Shown: piece by piece, positions 1 to 7,493 of the stretch
How the letters are laid out: the number at the start of each line of letters is the position of its first letter
Position numbering within the stretch: position 1 is the stretch's first letter
Source: Rickettsiales bacterium
GTDB taxonomy: Bacteria > Pseudomonadota > Alphaproteobacteria > Rickettsiales > Deianiraeaceae
NCBI GenBank assembly: GCA_947424985.1
Contig: CANDYN010000006.1
Coordinates: forward strand, 1 to 20,454
Length of the DNA stretch: 20,454 nt
Direction of reading: 5' to 3'
Notes under the pieces: generated by a model
What the model was told of the DNA's origin: nothing
The model's input: the letters and a program-made list of their open reading frames with translations, nothing else
Databases searched by the model: none
Program-made: the position numbers and the translations under genes

Positions 1-557
1 TTTGATTCATACGCAATATATCTTGATGGCTCAATTGATTCAAAAATATCTTTAACTTTTGCATTTTTTAAATCATGCCCAAGGTCTTGTTCAATCATTT
101 TCATTAATTGTAAACTTTCGCCAGCTATTACTATATCAAGATGTTTTTGTACAATAAGCAAGGTTATTTCATGTAAGAACGCTTTGAACTTTGCGCTTTC
201 AGATTTAAATTTTTTCCAACTTGAAACTTGATCTGCAAGTATTTTGTGTAAACTTAAATCTTCAGAGATTGCAAAAGTGTCGGTTTTGATATTGTAATCC
301 CTTGTTCCGGAAAAAAAACCTGTATTGCTCTCCGGATATATGAATCTTCCATTTCCTCTTTGAACTGCGTACGATATATTCGGTAAAAATTTTTGCAAAG
401 CTGCCGTAAAATCAGATTGCATTAAATCAATCCCAAGTTCAGCTATTGCCACTCTATCTGAATTTCTGTGTGCCATTATTATACTTTCCTCGATGCTTAC
501 TGCGAAAGCATTATACGAAAAAAAGATGAAAAACGCGAAGCTAAGAAGGTATTTCAT
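1..557 (-). CDS. TolC-like outer membrane efflux protein (5' part; continues past the window edge)
   Basis: Translating the minus strand from the ATG at 557 gives an open frame to the edge of the window (185 codons and 2 nt). It begins with a signal peptide, MKYLLSFAFFIFFSYNAFA, with a probable cleavage after residue 19. The mature start, SIEESIIMAHRNS, then a helix and LQKFLPNISY, follows the pattern at the start of outer-membrane efflux proteins (OEP/TolC family). These form the outer-membrane channel of tripartite efflux pumps or type I secretion systems. The start lies inside the end of the upstream adaptor gene (17 nt overlap), which supports both a shared mRNA and a joint role. The helical region with LHEITLLIVQKHLDIV fits the coiled-coil barrel. 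The C-terminal half is not visible, so completeness is unknown. The substrate cannot be inferred. Confidence 0.82.
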   Translation of the reverse strand, partial: MKYLLSFAFFIFFSYNAFAVSIEESIIMAHRNSDRVAIAELGIDLMQSDFTAALQKFLPNISYAVQRGNGRFIYPESNTGFFSGTRDYNIKTDTFAISEDLSLHKILADQVSSWKKFKSESAKFKAFLHEITLLIVQKHLDIVIAGESLQLMKMIEQDLGHDLKNAKVKDIFESIEPSRYIAYES

Positions 558-1533
558 ATTCAATATTTTCACCGATTTTTATAAAATTTAACGCCGAAAC
601 AACAACAATATCATCATTTTTTAAGCTATTTGTATAAAAATATGAAGAATCTGATGAAAGTATATCAATTTTTATTCGTTTTACAGTATTTTTTTCAATT
701 ATATACACAAAACTCTCTCCATTTTTATCGAGTAAAACCGCATTTAATGGAACCTTTATAAGCTGTTTTGGTTTCGATATCAGTTTTATTGAGACATTTT
801 CATCAATGAAAAATTTAGTTTTATCTTTTTGTGGAATTGAAATTTCTATATCAACTGAACCACCATTATTCAAAACTTTTGCAACATGGGAAACTTTCCC
901 ATCGGACGTAAAATCATCACTTGAGATTTTTGCGCTCATTCCTTTTGATATTTTTCGAGCATTCTGTGTTGATGCCGAAGTTTTTACTATAATCTTGCTA
1001 CTGCAAGCAACGGATGCAACTTTTGTTGCCGAAAAAGACGTAACAAAAATACTTGCACCGTTTTCAGTGAAAATATCTTTGATATATCCATCGCAGGGAC
1101 TTATTGCGTATCTTTCTGTTAAGCTTCTTTTTGCTTTCTTATCTGCATTTTTAAAGCTTTGTTCATAAGAAGAGTCAATATCTGAATGTATTTCGGGCAA
1201 ATCTGAATATGAATGTTCCGGAAGGTTTGATAAAATATCATCAATTTTGATTATTTTCTGATATTTTTTTACATACTCACTTTTTGAAACCAAGACCTGT
1301 GAAACTTTTCCCGAAGATTCTGAATATATATCGATGTTCGAATCAGATTCAACCCTTCCCTGTAAGCTAAACTCAATAACTTTATTTTCATGTTTTACTT
1401 TTATAGCTTTGTATTTTAATTTAAGAGTCGTCATGGCCGCCTTTGTGTCATTTTTTTTATAAAAAACCTTTGTTTGTTTTACAAAAATAACAAATATCAT
1501 TAAAAATACGACAGCACAGATGATTTTCTTCAC
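541..1533 (-). CDS. RND/HlyD-type efflux periplasmic adaptor subunit
   Basis: A 330-residue membrane-fusion protein that would link an inner-membrane RND pump to an outer-membrane channel. The start is a GTG at 1533, giving MKKIICAVVFLMIFVIFVKQ, a basic N-terminus with one membrane anchor or uncleaved signal; the next ATG (1500) would cut into this segment. Residues about 60-100 look like the first half of a lipoyl/barrel-sandwich domain (IYSESSGKVSQVLVSKSEYV). A short helical hairpin lies around 105-140, and the second lipoyl half is ISPCDGYIKDIFTENGASI. Beta-barrel and membrane-proximal domains follow (VPLNAVLLDKNGESFVYII). The hairpin is short for the family. The gene starts 34 nt after lgt ends and overlaps the TolC-like gene by 17 nt. 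An RND permease sits at the far right of the window on the other strand; whether it is the partner is unproven. Confidence 0.85.
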   Translation of the reverse strand: MKKIICAVVFLMIFVIFVKQTKVFYKKNDTKAAMTTLKLKYKAIKVKHENKVIEFSLQGRVESDSNIDIYSESSGKVSQVLVSKSEYVKKYQKIIKIDDILSNLPEHSYSDLPEIHSDIDSSYEQSFKNADKKAKRSLTERYAISPCDGYIKDIFTENGASIFVTSFSATKVASVACSSKIIVKTSASTQNARKISKGMSAKISSDDFTSDGKVSHVAKVLNNGGSVDIEISIPQKDKTKFFIDENVSIKLISKPKQLIKVPLNAVLLDKNGESFVYIIEKNTVKRIKIDILSSDSSYFYTNSLKNDDIVVVSALNFIKIGENIEYEIPS

Positions 1534-1567
1534 GATAAATATAAATTAAAGCTTCCGCTTAAGCTAG

Positions 1568-2359
1568 CTATGTTTTTTTATAAGTCAAGTTTTTTTGCAT
1601 AAGAAAAAAAGACAATATTATGCCAAAAATAAACATTACAATACATAAAATTTGCCCCATAGATAAAAACCCCAAAACAAAACCGAGTTGTTCATCCGGT
1701 TGTCTTGTAAATTCAGTACAGAAGCGGAAAAAAGAGTATCCGCAAATAAAAATTGCCGATAAAAATCCGTCTTTTTTGAAGATCTTTTTTCTATGCAAAA
1801 ATAACAAAATACAAAACAAAAACAAGCCCTCAGTTAGAGCTTCGTAAATTTGACTTGGGTGCCTTAAAATCAAGCTTGGATCGGTTCTTTGAAAAATTAC
1901 TCCCCAAGTTCCATCTGTCGGTCTTCCAAAAAGTTCACTATTTACAAAGTTCATAATTCTTCCTATGAACAAACAAAATGCTGATGGGATTGATATTATA
2001 TCGAAAATTCTTATTGGAGTTTTGTCGTATTTTTTGCAAAATAAAATAACCCCCAAAATAATACCAATAAAGCCGCCGTGAAATGACATTCCACCTTCCC
2101 AAATTGCAAAAATCTTTAAAGGATTTTCGCTATAATATTCAAAGCTATAAAACAAAACATACCCAAGTCTTGCACATAAAATCAAAGCAATAATCAAGTA
2201 TGTTGAAAATTTATCAGCAAGGATTTTATCTTTTAAATAATTTTTATTTACAAAATATGGAAGCAAAAAAAGTCCCAAAATATAGGATAAGGAGTAGTAA
2301 TATACGTTAAAATTACCAATTGTAAAAAATATCGGGTTTATATTGTTAATGTATATCAT
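1568..2359 (-). CDS. lgt: prolipoprotein diacylglyceryl transferase
   Basis: Lgt moves the diacylglyceryl group of phosphatidylglycerol onto the lipobox cysteine of prolipoproteins in the inner membrane, the first step of lipoprotein maturation. The 263-residue protein has the usual length and about seven hydrophobic segments. Family marks visible are WEGGMSFHGGFIG, the signature GRIMNFVNSELFGRPTD, and HPSQIYEALTEG near the third quarter. The ATG overlaps the stop of the upstream gene by 4 nt (ATGA), so translation is probably coupled. Likely clients encoded in this window are the BamB-like protein (6151-7491) and BamE (10730-11059), both with good lipoboxes. The identity is firm. Confidence 0.96.
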   Translation of the reverse strand: MIYINNINPIFFTIGNFNVYYYSLSYILGLFLLPYFVNKNYLKDKILADKFSTYLIIALILCARLGYVLFYSFEYYSENPLKIFAIWEGGMSFHGGFIGIILGVILFCKKYDKTPIRIFDIISIPSAFCLFIGRIMNFVNSELFGRPTDGTWGVIFQRTDPSLILRHPSQIYEALTEGLFLFCILLFLHRKKIFKKDGFLSAIFICGYSFFRFCTEFTRQPDEQLGFVLGFLSMGQILCIVMFIFGIILSFFLMQKNLTYKKT

Positions 2360-2838
2360 ATTTCAAAAGCATCATAAATAAAATTTTTATCAATAGACTG
2401 CCCAAAGCTATCGGGAATTATTTGTTTTTTTGAAAAAATTGAGATTAAATTACCACTTTCAGCACGGGCAATTATCATAATTAACAGCTTTTTTAAGACA
2501 CTTTTTTCATATTCAATATCATTTAAAATTATAATCCATTTTTTATGTTTTGATGTCATCAATTTATACATTAATAAATTTTGAAGCTCGGCTTTGGATA
2601 GATTTTTCATCTTTTTTTCGCCTAACGAACTAAGTTCAAAATAAGCTATAATAGCATTTAAAAGCTTTAATCTTGCAGAAAAAAGCAGTTTTATTTTCAA
2701 ATATGAAAGCATGGTAAGGCTTGTCAAGAATATTTTTTTATCAAAATCAAATATCAAAGTATTGCTTTGTTTGTATTTTACACAAGACCTTGGGTCTTGA
2801 CATAAATATTCGTTTATTCTTCCAATTTTTTCGTTCAT
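2356..2838 (-). CDS. unrecognised 160-aa protein between the NDUFS4-like gene and lgt
   Basis: I do not recognise this protein. It is lysine- and leucine-rich, probably mostly helical, with no signal peptide. Hydrophobic stretches occur around residues 37-66 (LTSLTMLSYLKIKLLFSARL and following) and 100-125 (WIIILNDIEYEK, LLIMIIARAESGN). They look more like the buried strands and helices of a soluble alpha/beta protein than membrane spans. The strand WIIILND followed by acidic residues is reminiscent of a Walker B strand, but there is no visible P-loop, so I do not assign an ATPase. Its ATG shares one base with the stop of the upstream gene (TAATG) and its stop overlaps lgt by 4 nt. This placement strongly supports a real, co-translated gene. 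Confidence 0.7.
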   Translation of the reverse strand: MNEKIGRINEYLCQDPRSCVKYKQSNTLIFDFDKKIFLTSLTMLSYLKIKLLFSARLKLLNAIIAYFELSSLGEKKMKNLSKAELQNLLMYKLMTSKHKKWIIILNDIEYEKSVLKKLLIMIIARAESGNLISIFSKKQIIPDSFGQSIDKNFIYDAFEI

Positions 2839-3077
2839 TAGCTTTGCAAAATCTCATACTCAATCGAGTTTTTATCGGCATATCTAATTGCTTTTTCAAG
2901 CTCATCAAATTTAAGATCGGAAGATGGGGATGTGTTTTCGCACGCATGCCAGTTCATTGCCTCATATTGATATTCTCTTTTTTCATCATTTTGAAAGGCC
3001 AAAATCCAAGTATTTTTTTTTGATGTATATTGGTTATTGGCATTCTGTTGTTGATAAATTATTGCAATTTTTTTCAT
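2838..3077 (-). CDS. NDUFS4-like complex I accessory subunit (ETC complex I subunit conserved region)
   Basis: A 79-residue soluble protein matching the alphaproteobacterial relatives of mitochondrial NDUFS4, an accessory subunit on the peripheral arm of NADH:ubiquinone oxidoreductase. The pattern is AIIYQQ near the start, then KKNTWILAFQ, then MNWHACENT, and at the C-terminus FDELEKAIRYADKNSIEYEI. The family consensus has a W-x-L-x-F strand, a G/N-W-x-(S/A)-S/C segment and an EEAIAYAEKNGIxYEV-type helix and strand, and all three are present. At 79 residues it is slightly shorter than the usual ~100. The ATG overlaps the upstream stop by 4 nt and the stop overlaps the next start by 1 nt. It implies that this organism has a canonical complex I elsewhere in the genome. 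Confidence 0.85.
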   Translation of the reverse strand: MKKIAIIYQQQNANNQYTSKKNTWILAFQNDEKREYQYEAMNWHACENTSPSSDLKFDELEKAIRYADKNSIEYEILQS

Positions 3078-3538
3078 ATACTTATACCAAAGTTTCCATT
3101 TTTTGAAATATATTTAAAAGCCCTGTCAATTGCTGTTTTCTTGCTTTTTTCTATGGCGTTAAAAATGCATACAAATCCCTTGTTTTGAAGGTATTTTTTT
3201 TGAAAGAAAATTCCACAAATTGATACAACAATGAAGGAGTAATAGATTAAAATCAAGCTAATAAGGTACGAAATCACGATAGATGCTATCTCAAAAGAAA
3301 AGATTTTAATTGATAGATTCATAATTTCAACATTGGCATTTAATACAAAAAAATTTACCAAAAGCATCAAAAAAGAGTATACAAAAGATTTATTCTTCAA
3401 TAAAACCAAGCAATTTACAAAAGGAATAGCCATTAACAAAGAAAAATTCTCGGAAATTACGACAAATCCCTTTGCTACATCAAAGTATTCTTGATTATTC
3501 TTCTCTTTTTTTTTAGCATATACCTTATAAAATGACAT
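3074..3538 (-). CDS. DUF2628-like small membrane protein
   Basis: This 154-residue protein begins MSFYKVYAKKK, followed after a short acidic stretch by VAKGFVVISENFSLLMAIPF and then several hydrophobic segments (about residues 35-52, 52-70, 85-110). A short 'yKVY' strand, a 'v.kGF' turn and then a membrane helix that reads like 'fa.l.p.laL' match the layout of DUF2628 proteins, which are common in Alphaproteobacteria and have no assigned function. The usual tryptophans of the family ('WaLwh..W') are not evident, so the match is tentative. It is the first gene of the minus-strand run and its stop overlaps the NDUFS4-like start by 4 nt. The start is the ATG at 3538; no Shine-Dalgarno sequence is evident. 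Confidence 0.6.
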   Translation of the reverse strand: MSFYKVYAKKKEKNNQEYFDVAKGFVVISENFSLLMAIPFVNCLVLLKNKSFVYSFLMLLVNFFVLNANVEIMNLSIKIFSFEIASIVISYLISLILIYYSFIVVSICGIFFQKKYLQNKGFVCIFNAIEKSKKTAIDRAFKYISKNGNFGISI

Positions 3539-3642
3539 ATTTCTGTAAATAATTACGTATTAAATATTACAATTTTTTAAAAATGCAATTGTTTTTTATA
3601 TTTTTTGTTTTATTGAAGATTAATTTGATATCAAAAATCGCA

Positions 3643-4848
3643 ATGAAGCTTGTTTTTAATCCAATAATATTAAAATTTTGCCTGCTTGGAGTCTTGGACA
3701 GATTCATGTTGATATACTCGGTATATATTATGTTTTTCGCAAAAATTGGATTAACGCCGGCTTTAGTCGGAATGGTTTTAGCTTTTTACGAATTTGGAAA
3801 AATATTCGGTGATCCTATTTTTTCGATTCTGGCTGATAAATACGGAAGAAAGATGTTGATTATTATTGGTTTTTTATTCAAAGCCTTTGGTGTTTTGACC
3901 TGGGTTTTATATCCAAGTATTACAACGGCATTTATTGGTGTTTTCTTTATTGGCTCAGGAAAGTCCGGTACGAACAATATAGATTCGTATATGTACGATG
4001 AGTTTAAAAATAACAAACTTGATTCAAAATTTAAAGACGTGATCGCAATGAAATCCATATTTACAAATATAAGCGCATCAATTGGTGGATTTTTTACGTC
4101 TTTTTTATATAAATTTGGTGGATTTAACGCAGTTTTTTTATCTTCTGTAATAATAATAATGTGCGTTTCAATACCATATATATCATTTTTCCTAAAAGAT
4201 TCAAAAACATACACCAAGGCAAATAAAAAGCTTTCGATGTTTGAAATTGCAAAAGAGGGATTTTCCTATGCAAAAACAAATTCAAGAATTTTTTACGGCG
4301 TAATTTTAAGTGCAATTTTTTATTCAGTCTATATAATCATGACGGACACAAATAAAATGGTGATGAATGATATAGGTTTTACACCTGATTTTATCGCAAG
4401 AGTTTATGCGATAGCGCATATAATTCCAGCCATTACAACTTTTATTTTTATTGTAATTCAGCCCGGTCTTTTGATACGTGGGGTTGTTTTGATTTCAATT
4501 ATTATGTGGATCTCAATCGCCGTTGTGTCAAGTACTTTCTATGGAAAACCGCTTGTTACGAGTATCTTGATGTTCCTTTTTATGTTTCCAATTTTTGATA
4601 CGTGCATAAAGGACAACTTGCATAGAATGATTGCAAATTCGTCTTTTAGATCAACAATTTTGTCGTTTTCCCATCTTATTTCGTCTTTTTTGAATATCTT
4701 CCTAAGTCTTTTAATTGGATTTGTTGCGGATCAATATTCATACAAATATTCAATGGTGCTATTTCCAATTTTAATTTCTGTCTTGACTTTTATCGTAATG
4801 GTGCTTCAACAGAAGAGAACTTATAAGTTGAAAAACAAAATTTCTTAG
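3643..4848 (+). CDS. MFS transporter
   Basis: A polytopic protein of 401 residues with about 12 hydrophobic segments. After the second segment it carries the major facilitator motif A loop in the form DPIFSILADKYGRKMLIII. The first membrane helix is ILKFCLLGVLDRFMLIYSVY. I prefer the ATG at 3643 (MKLVFNPIIL), which places helix 1 right after a short N-terminus as in other MFS proteins. The in-frame ATG at 3583 would add 20 residues including another hydrophobic stretch, and remains possible. The family is mostly proton-driven exporters or importers of small solutes and drugs; no substrate can be read from the sequence. It is followed 5 nt later by the MbhD/MbhE-like gene, so it probably opens a four-gene transcript. 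Confidence 0.85.
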   Translation: MKLVFNPIILKFCLLGVLDRFMLIYSVYIMFFAKIGLTPALVGMVLAFYEFGKIFGDPIFSILADKYGRKMLIIIGFLFKAFGVLTWVLYPSITTAFIGVFFIGSGKSGTNNIDSYMYDEFKNNKLDSKFKDVIAMKSIFTNISASIGGFFTSFLYKFGGFNAVFLSSVIIIMCVSIPYISFFLKDSKTYTKANKKLSMFEIAKEGFSYAKTNSRIFYGVILSAIFYSVYIIMTDTNKMVMNDIGFTPDFIARVYAIAHIIPAITTFIFIVIQPGLLIRGVVLISIIMWISIAVVSSTFYGKPLVTSILMFLFMFPIFDTCIKDNLHRMIANSSFRSTILSFSHLISSFLNIFLSLLIGFVADQYSYKYSMVLFPILISVLTFIVMVLQQKRTYKLKNKIS

Positions 4849-4853
4849 TTTTT

Positions 4854-5456
4854 ATGCCTTTTTTTGAATACTTAATTATACTGATTTTTGCGATTGCAAC
4901 TGCTTTTGTTGCTTGCGTTGCGATACTCTCTTCAAGCGTTGTATCGGTTTTTGCGGCAAGTATTTTAGGACTTTTTGTCATGATAGTATATTTGATCATT
5001 TCTGCTCCAGATGTAGCAATTACCGAAGCTGCCGTTGGTTCCGCGATAAGCACTATGTTCTTTTTAGTTGCGATAAAGGGAATGTCAAAACACTTAAAGC
5101 CCAAGAGTGGTGTGAAAATTGATAAGGTTGAAAAAATTAAAAAGAATATTATAATGGCGTCAATTTTACATAATCCGATTTTGATGATAATACTTATTGC
5201 AGCTGTATTTATCGGGGTTTCGGACGCATTCATTGAAATCGGCAAAATACAAACAAACGAACACATGGAGTCCGCAACTTTTTATATCAATAAAACTTAT
5301 AATGAAACCGGGGTTGGCAATTTGGTAACCTCCGTTTTGGCGTCATATCGTGGGTTTGATACGCTAATTGAAAATCTTGTAATAATGACTTCTGCAATGG
5401 GAGTTTTTTATATTTTGAGCTTAAAAGATGAAAGTCAAAGAATTGTTAAAAAGTAG
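4854..5456 (+). CDS. MbhD/MbhE-like (DUF4040) cation antiporter subunit, resembling the MrpA C-terminus
   Basis: This 200-residue membrane protein joins two small modules. Residues 1-80 match MbhD/DUF4040: three hydrophobic helices ending in SAPDVAITEAAVGSA, the conserved APD-x-A-x-TEAAVG motif. Residues 105-195 match MbhE: helix, a soluble loop, then GNLVTSVLASYRGFDTLIE and a last helix. Its acidic residue after FDTL is conserved in Mrp antiporters and in membrane-bound hydrogenases. In full-length MrpA these modules form the C-terminal part; in many Alphaproteobacteria they are a separate gene next to mnhB, mnhC and mnhD. Here no other Mrp gene is nearby: an MFS gene lies 5 nt upstream and a YfgM-like gene 12 nt downstream. 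It presumably acts with Mrp subunits encoded elsewhere; Na+/H+ specificity is inference. Confidence 0.82.
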   Translation: MPFFEYLIILIFAIATAFVACVAILSSSVVSVFAASILGLFVMIVYLIISAPDVAITEAAVGSAISTMFFLVAIKGMSKHLKPKSGVKIDKVEKIKKNIIMASILHNPILMIILIAAVFIGVSDAFIEIGKIQTNEHMESATFYINKTYNETGVGNLVTSVLASYRGFDTLIENLVIMTSAMGVFYILSLKDESQRIVKK

Positions 5457-5468
5457 TTTTTATTTTAT

Positions 5469-6149
5469 ATGGGTGATATTGTAAAAAAATTTGGAAAAAA
5501 AAGTGGGGTTTTTATTAAAGAAAAATCGCGCCTAGTGTCAAGTATTTTGCAAAAAATAAGTAAAAAACAGATCATGATTTTTATATTAATTGTACTCGCT
5601 TTAACGGCAGCAATTTTTATAAAGAGTATTATTGAAAAATCAATGATACAAAGACAAATACCAAAATACTGGAGTGTTCAACCAAAGCTTGAAGATGCTG
5701 CGATTATGAATTTTGATGACATAAAATCTGAATTTTTGGATCCATTTTCATCGATTTTAAAGGTAAATAATGGACTAAAAGTTGCAAAAATTTTATCAAA
5801 AAGTGATTCGAGATATAACGATTCAATTAAAATATTAAAAGAAATATCAAAATATGCCGAAGATGAAGCTATTTTTGATGTGATTCAAATGTCAATTTTA
5901 TCAATACAAATAATGTACAATACGGAAAAGAGAGACGTAAATCCTGTGCAGAAAATCGCAAGATCAAAATCACCATATCATCTGCTTGCAATCGAAGTTT
6001 TGGCGGAAAATGAGCTATCACTTGGAAACGAAAAATTGTATTACAAAAACATTGATAAAATCTACCATTCAAAAAACTTGAAATCACCTCACATGAAAGA
6101 TAGAATTGAAGAATTGTATTATATCGCTACACCACATCTTGAAAATTAA
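5469..6149 (+). CDS. YfgM-like single-pass TPR protein
   Basis: A 226-residue protein with a basic cytoplasmic N-terminus of about 33 residues. One membrane helix follows at about 35-56 (IMIFILIVLALTAAIFI), then a helical periplasmic region whose repeated antiparallel helices look like degenerate TPRs (about 95-215, for example YNDSIKILKEIS and SPYHLLAIEVLAENELSLGN). This topology, and the position just before a PQQ-propeller lipoprotein, match YfgM and the alphaproteobacterial TPR protein that precedes BamB. E. coli YfgM is a SecYEG-associated chaperone-like factor. Only 1 nt separates its stop from the BamB-like ATG. The assignment rests on topology and synteny more than on motifs. Confidence 0.66.
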   Translation: MGDIVKKFGKKSGVFIKEKSRLVSSILQKISKKQIMIFILIVLALTAAIFIKSIIEKSMIQRQIPKYWSVQPKLEDAAIMNFDDIKSEFLDPFSSILKVNNGLKVAKILSKSDSRYNDSIKILKEISKYAEDEAIFDVIQMSILSIQIMYNTEKRDVNPVQKIARSKSPYHLLAIEVLAENELSLGNEKLYYKNIDKIYHSKNLKSPHMKDRIEELYYIATPHLEN

Positions 6150-6150
6150 A

Positions 6151-7491
6151 ATGAAAAAAATAATCGTAGCATTGTTATTGTTTACCGTATCATGCAAGGA
6201 TAAACCACCTGCAAAAGAACTCAGAAATAGTGTTTTTACATACAACGCCTCAAGTAAGATTGATGAAAATATGAATATTTTAGATATTCCATCAAGCAAC
6301 AAAGATTCCGATATAAATACGACGTATTACGACACAAATAGCGGTAATTTTGAGTACAACGGAAGTCTTTCAAAAATTTCATCAAAAAAAGTTGGCGGAG
6401 GGGATTTTTCCTATTTTAAAACCGATAATTCAATCGTAAAATATCTCGATAAAATTTTTGTTTTGGATCTAAATTTTACAATTTGGGAGCTTGATCAAGA
6501 TCTCAACAAGGCACGGAAATTATATACACCAAAAAATCTGAAAAATGCTAATTTCGCAAGCTTAACTATCTATAAAAACACAGTTTTACATTCACAAAGC
6601 AACGGAATTTTAACTAAAATAGATATTGAGAGCGGTAAGGTTTTGGCGCAAGTTGAAAATGAAAAGTACTCATTTTTTGCAGGGCTTGAGCATGGCGATG
6701 GAATTCTCTATGGGCAATCTCAAAGTGGTGATGTTTTTGGATTAAATGCTGAAGACTTGAGTGAAATTTTTTCATATTCAAGTCCGGAAAGTGCAATATC
6801 AAATTTAATATCCTCAACAAGGGAACAATATATCAGCGTTGCCAAGCCGAAATTATTTAAAGGTGAGTTAATTTTTGTAAACAAAAACAATGAAATCGTA
6901 TTTTTAAATGCTAAAAATGGATATCAAATTTATTCAAAAAAACTTGAAACCGAAATACAATCGGCAATATCTTCAACAATTTTTTCTTTTGATACTGCAA
7001 TGTATTCTCCATTTTTACGAGATGATCTTGGGTATTTCGGGTCAAAGATTGGCAGTATTTCTGTTTTTTTGACGCAGAAAAAACAACAAGTTGCTTCACT
7101 TCCGCTTGAAGTAAATTCGCCAATAATATCCTCCCAAAATTTTATGTATTTCATTACAGCAAAAAATGAACTTGTTGCCGTACATATCGATACCGGACGT
7201 ATAAAATGGTCCTTACCACTTGATAAATATTATGATTATAAGCTTCCAAAATATCTTTCAAATGGTAAGGGTTACAATAGAATGAAGCTGAATTTTCGCG
7301 GTCCGATTTTTGTAAATGATAACATATTGCTCACTTCACCTTTTGGAAAAATGTTGCTAGTTGACGCAGAAAATGGAGATATTAAAAAGGAAATAGAAAC
7401 GCAGCAATGTTTTTTTCAAACTCCAATTATAACAAAAGATGCAATTTTTGCATATTCAATTTGCGACGATAGGTTGTATAAATTTGAGTAA
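6151..7491 (+). CDS. bamB: BamB-like PQQ-propeller outer membrane lipoprotein
   Basis: BamB is a lipoprotein of the BAM complex, which inserts beta-barrel proteins into the outer membrane. The 446-residue protein starts MKKIIVALLLFTVSCKDK, a lipoprotein signal with the lipidated cysteine at residue 15. After a low-complexity Ser/Asp-rich linker, repeated beta-propeller blades follow. They show the typical 'l.a.d..tG.i.W' units, for example ILTKIDIESGKVLAQV, VFGLNAEDLSEIF, LVAVHIDTGRIKWSLPL and MLLVDAENGDIKKEI. I chose the ATG at 6151 because it gives the lipoprotein signal; an earlier in-frame ATG at 6106 lies inside the upstream gene. In E. coli yfgM-bamB is followed by der; here the next gene is the convergent pgi, 2 nt away. 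Confidence 0.8.
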   Translation: MKKIIVALLLFTVSCKDKPPAKELRNSVFTYNASSKIDENMNILDIPSSNKDSDINTTYYDTNSGNFEYNGSLSKISSKKVGGGDFSYFKTDNSIVKYLDKIFVLDLNFTIWELDQDLNKARKLYTPKNLKNANFASLTIYKNTVLHSQSNGILTKIDIESGKVLAQVENEKYSFFAGLEHGDGILYGQSQSGDVFGLNAEDLSEIFSYSSPESAISNLISSTREQYISVAKPKLFKGELIFVNKNNEIVFLNAKNGYQIYSKKLETEIQSAISSTIFSFDTAMYSPFLRDDLGYFGSKIGSISVFLTQKKQQVASLPLEVNSPIISSQNFMYFITAKNELVAVHIDTGRIKWSLPLDKYYDYKLPKYLSNGKGYNRMKLNFRGPIFVNDNILLTSPFGKMLLVDAENGDIKKEIETQQCFFQTPIITKDAIFAYSICDDRLYKFE

Positions 7492-7493
7492 AA

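Noticed and set aside
806..1168. Plus-strand open frame of 120 codons inside the adaptor gene
   Set aside because: Antisense to a well-supported adaptor protein; no domain, start signal or neighbour supports it.
1562..1569. AGCTAGCT palindrome after lgt, repeated at 13741-13748 after hemC
   Set aside because: Only 8 bp shared, two copies, no T-tract and no other shared flanks; likely chance.
4790..5266. Minus-strand open frame of 158 codons across the MbhD/MbhE gene
   Set aside because: Shadow of the plus-strand gene, whose motifs (APDVAITEAAVG, RGFDTLIE) are clear.
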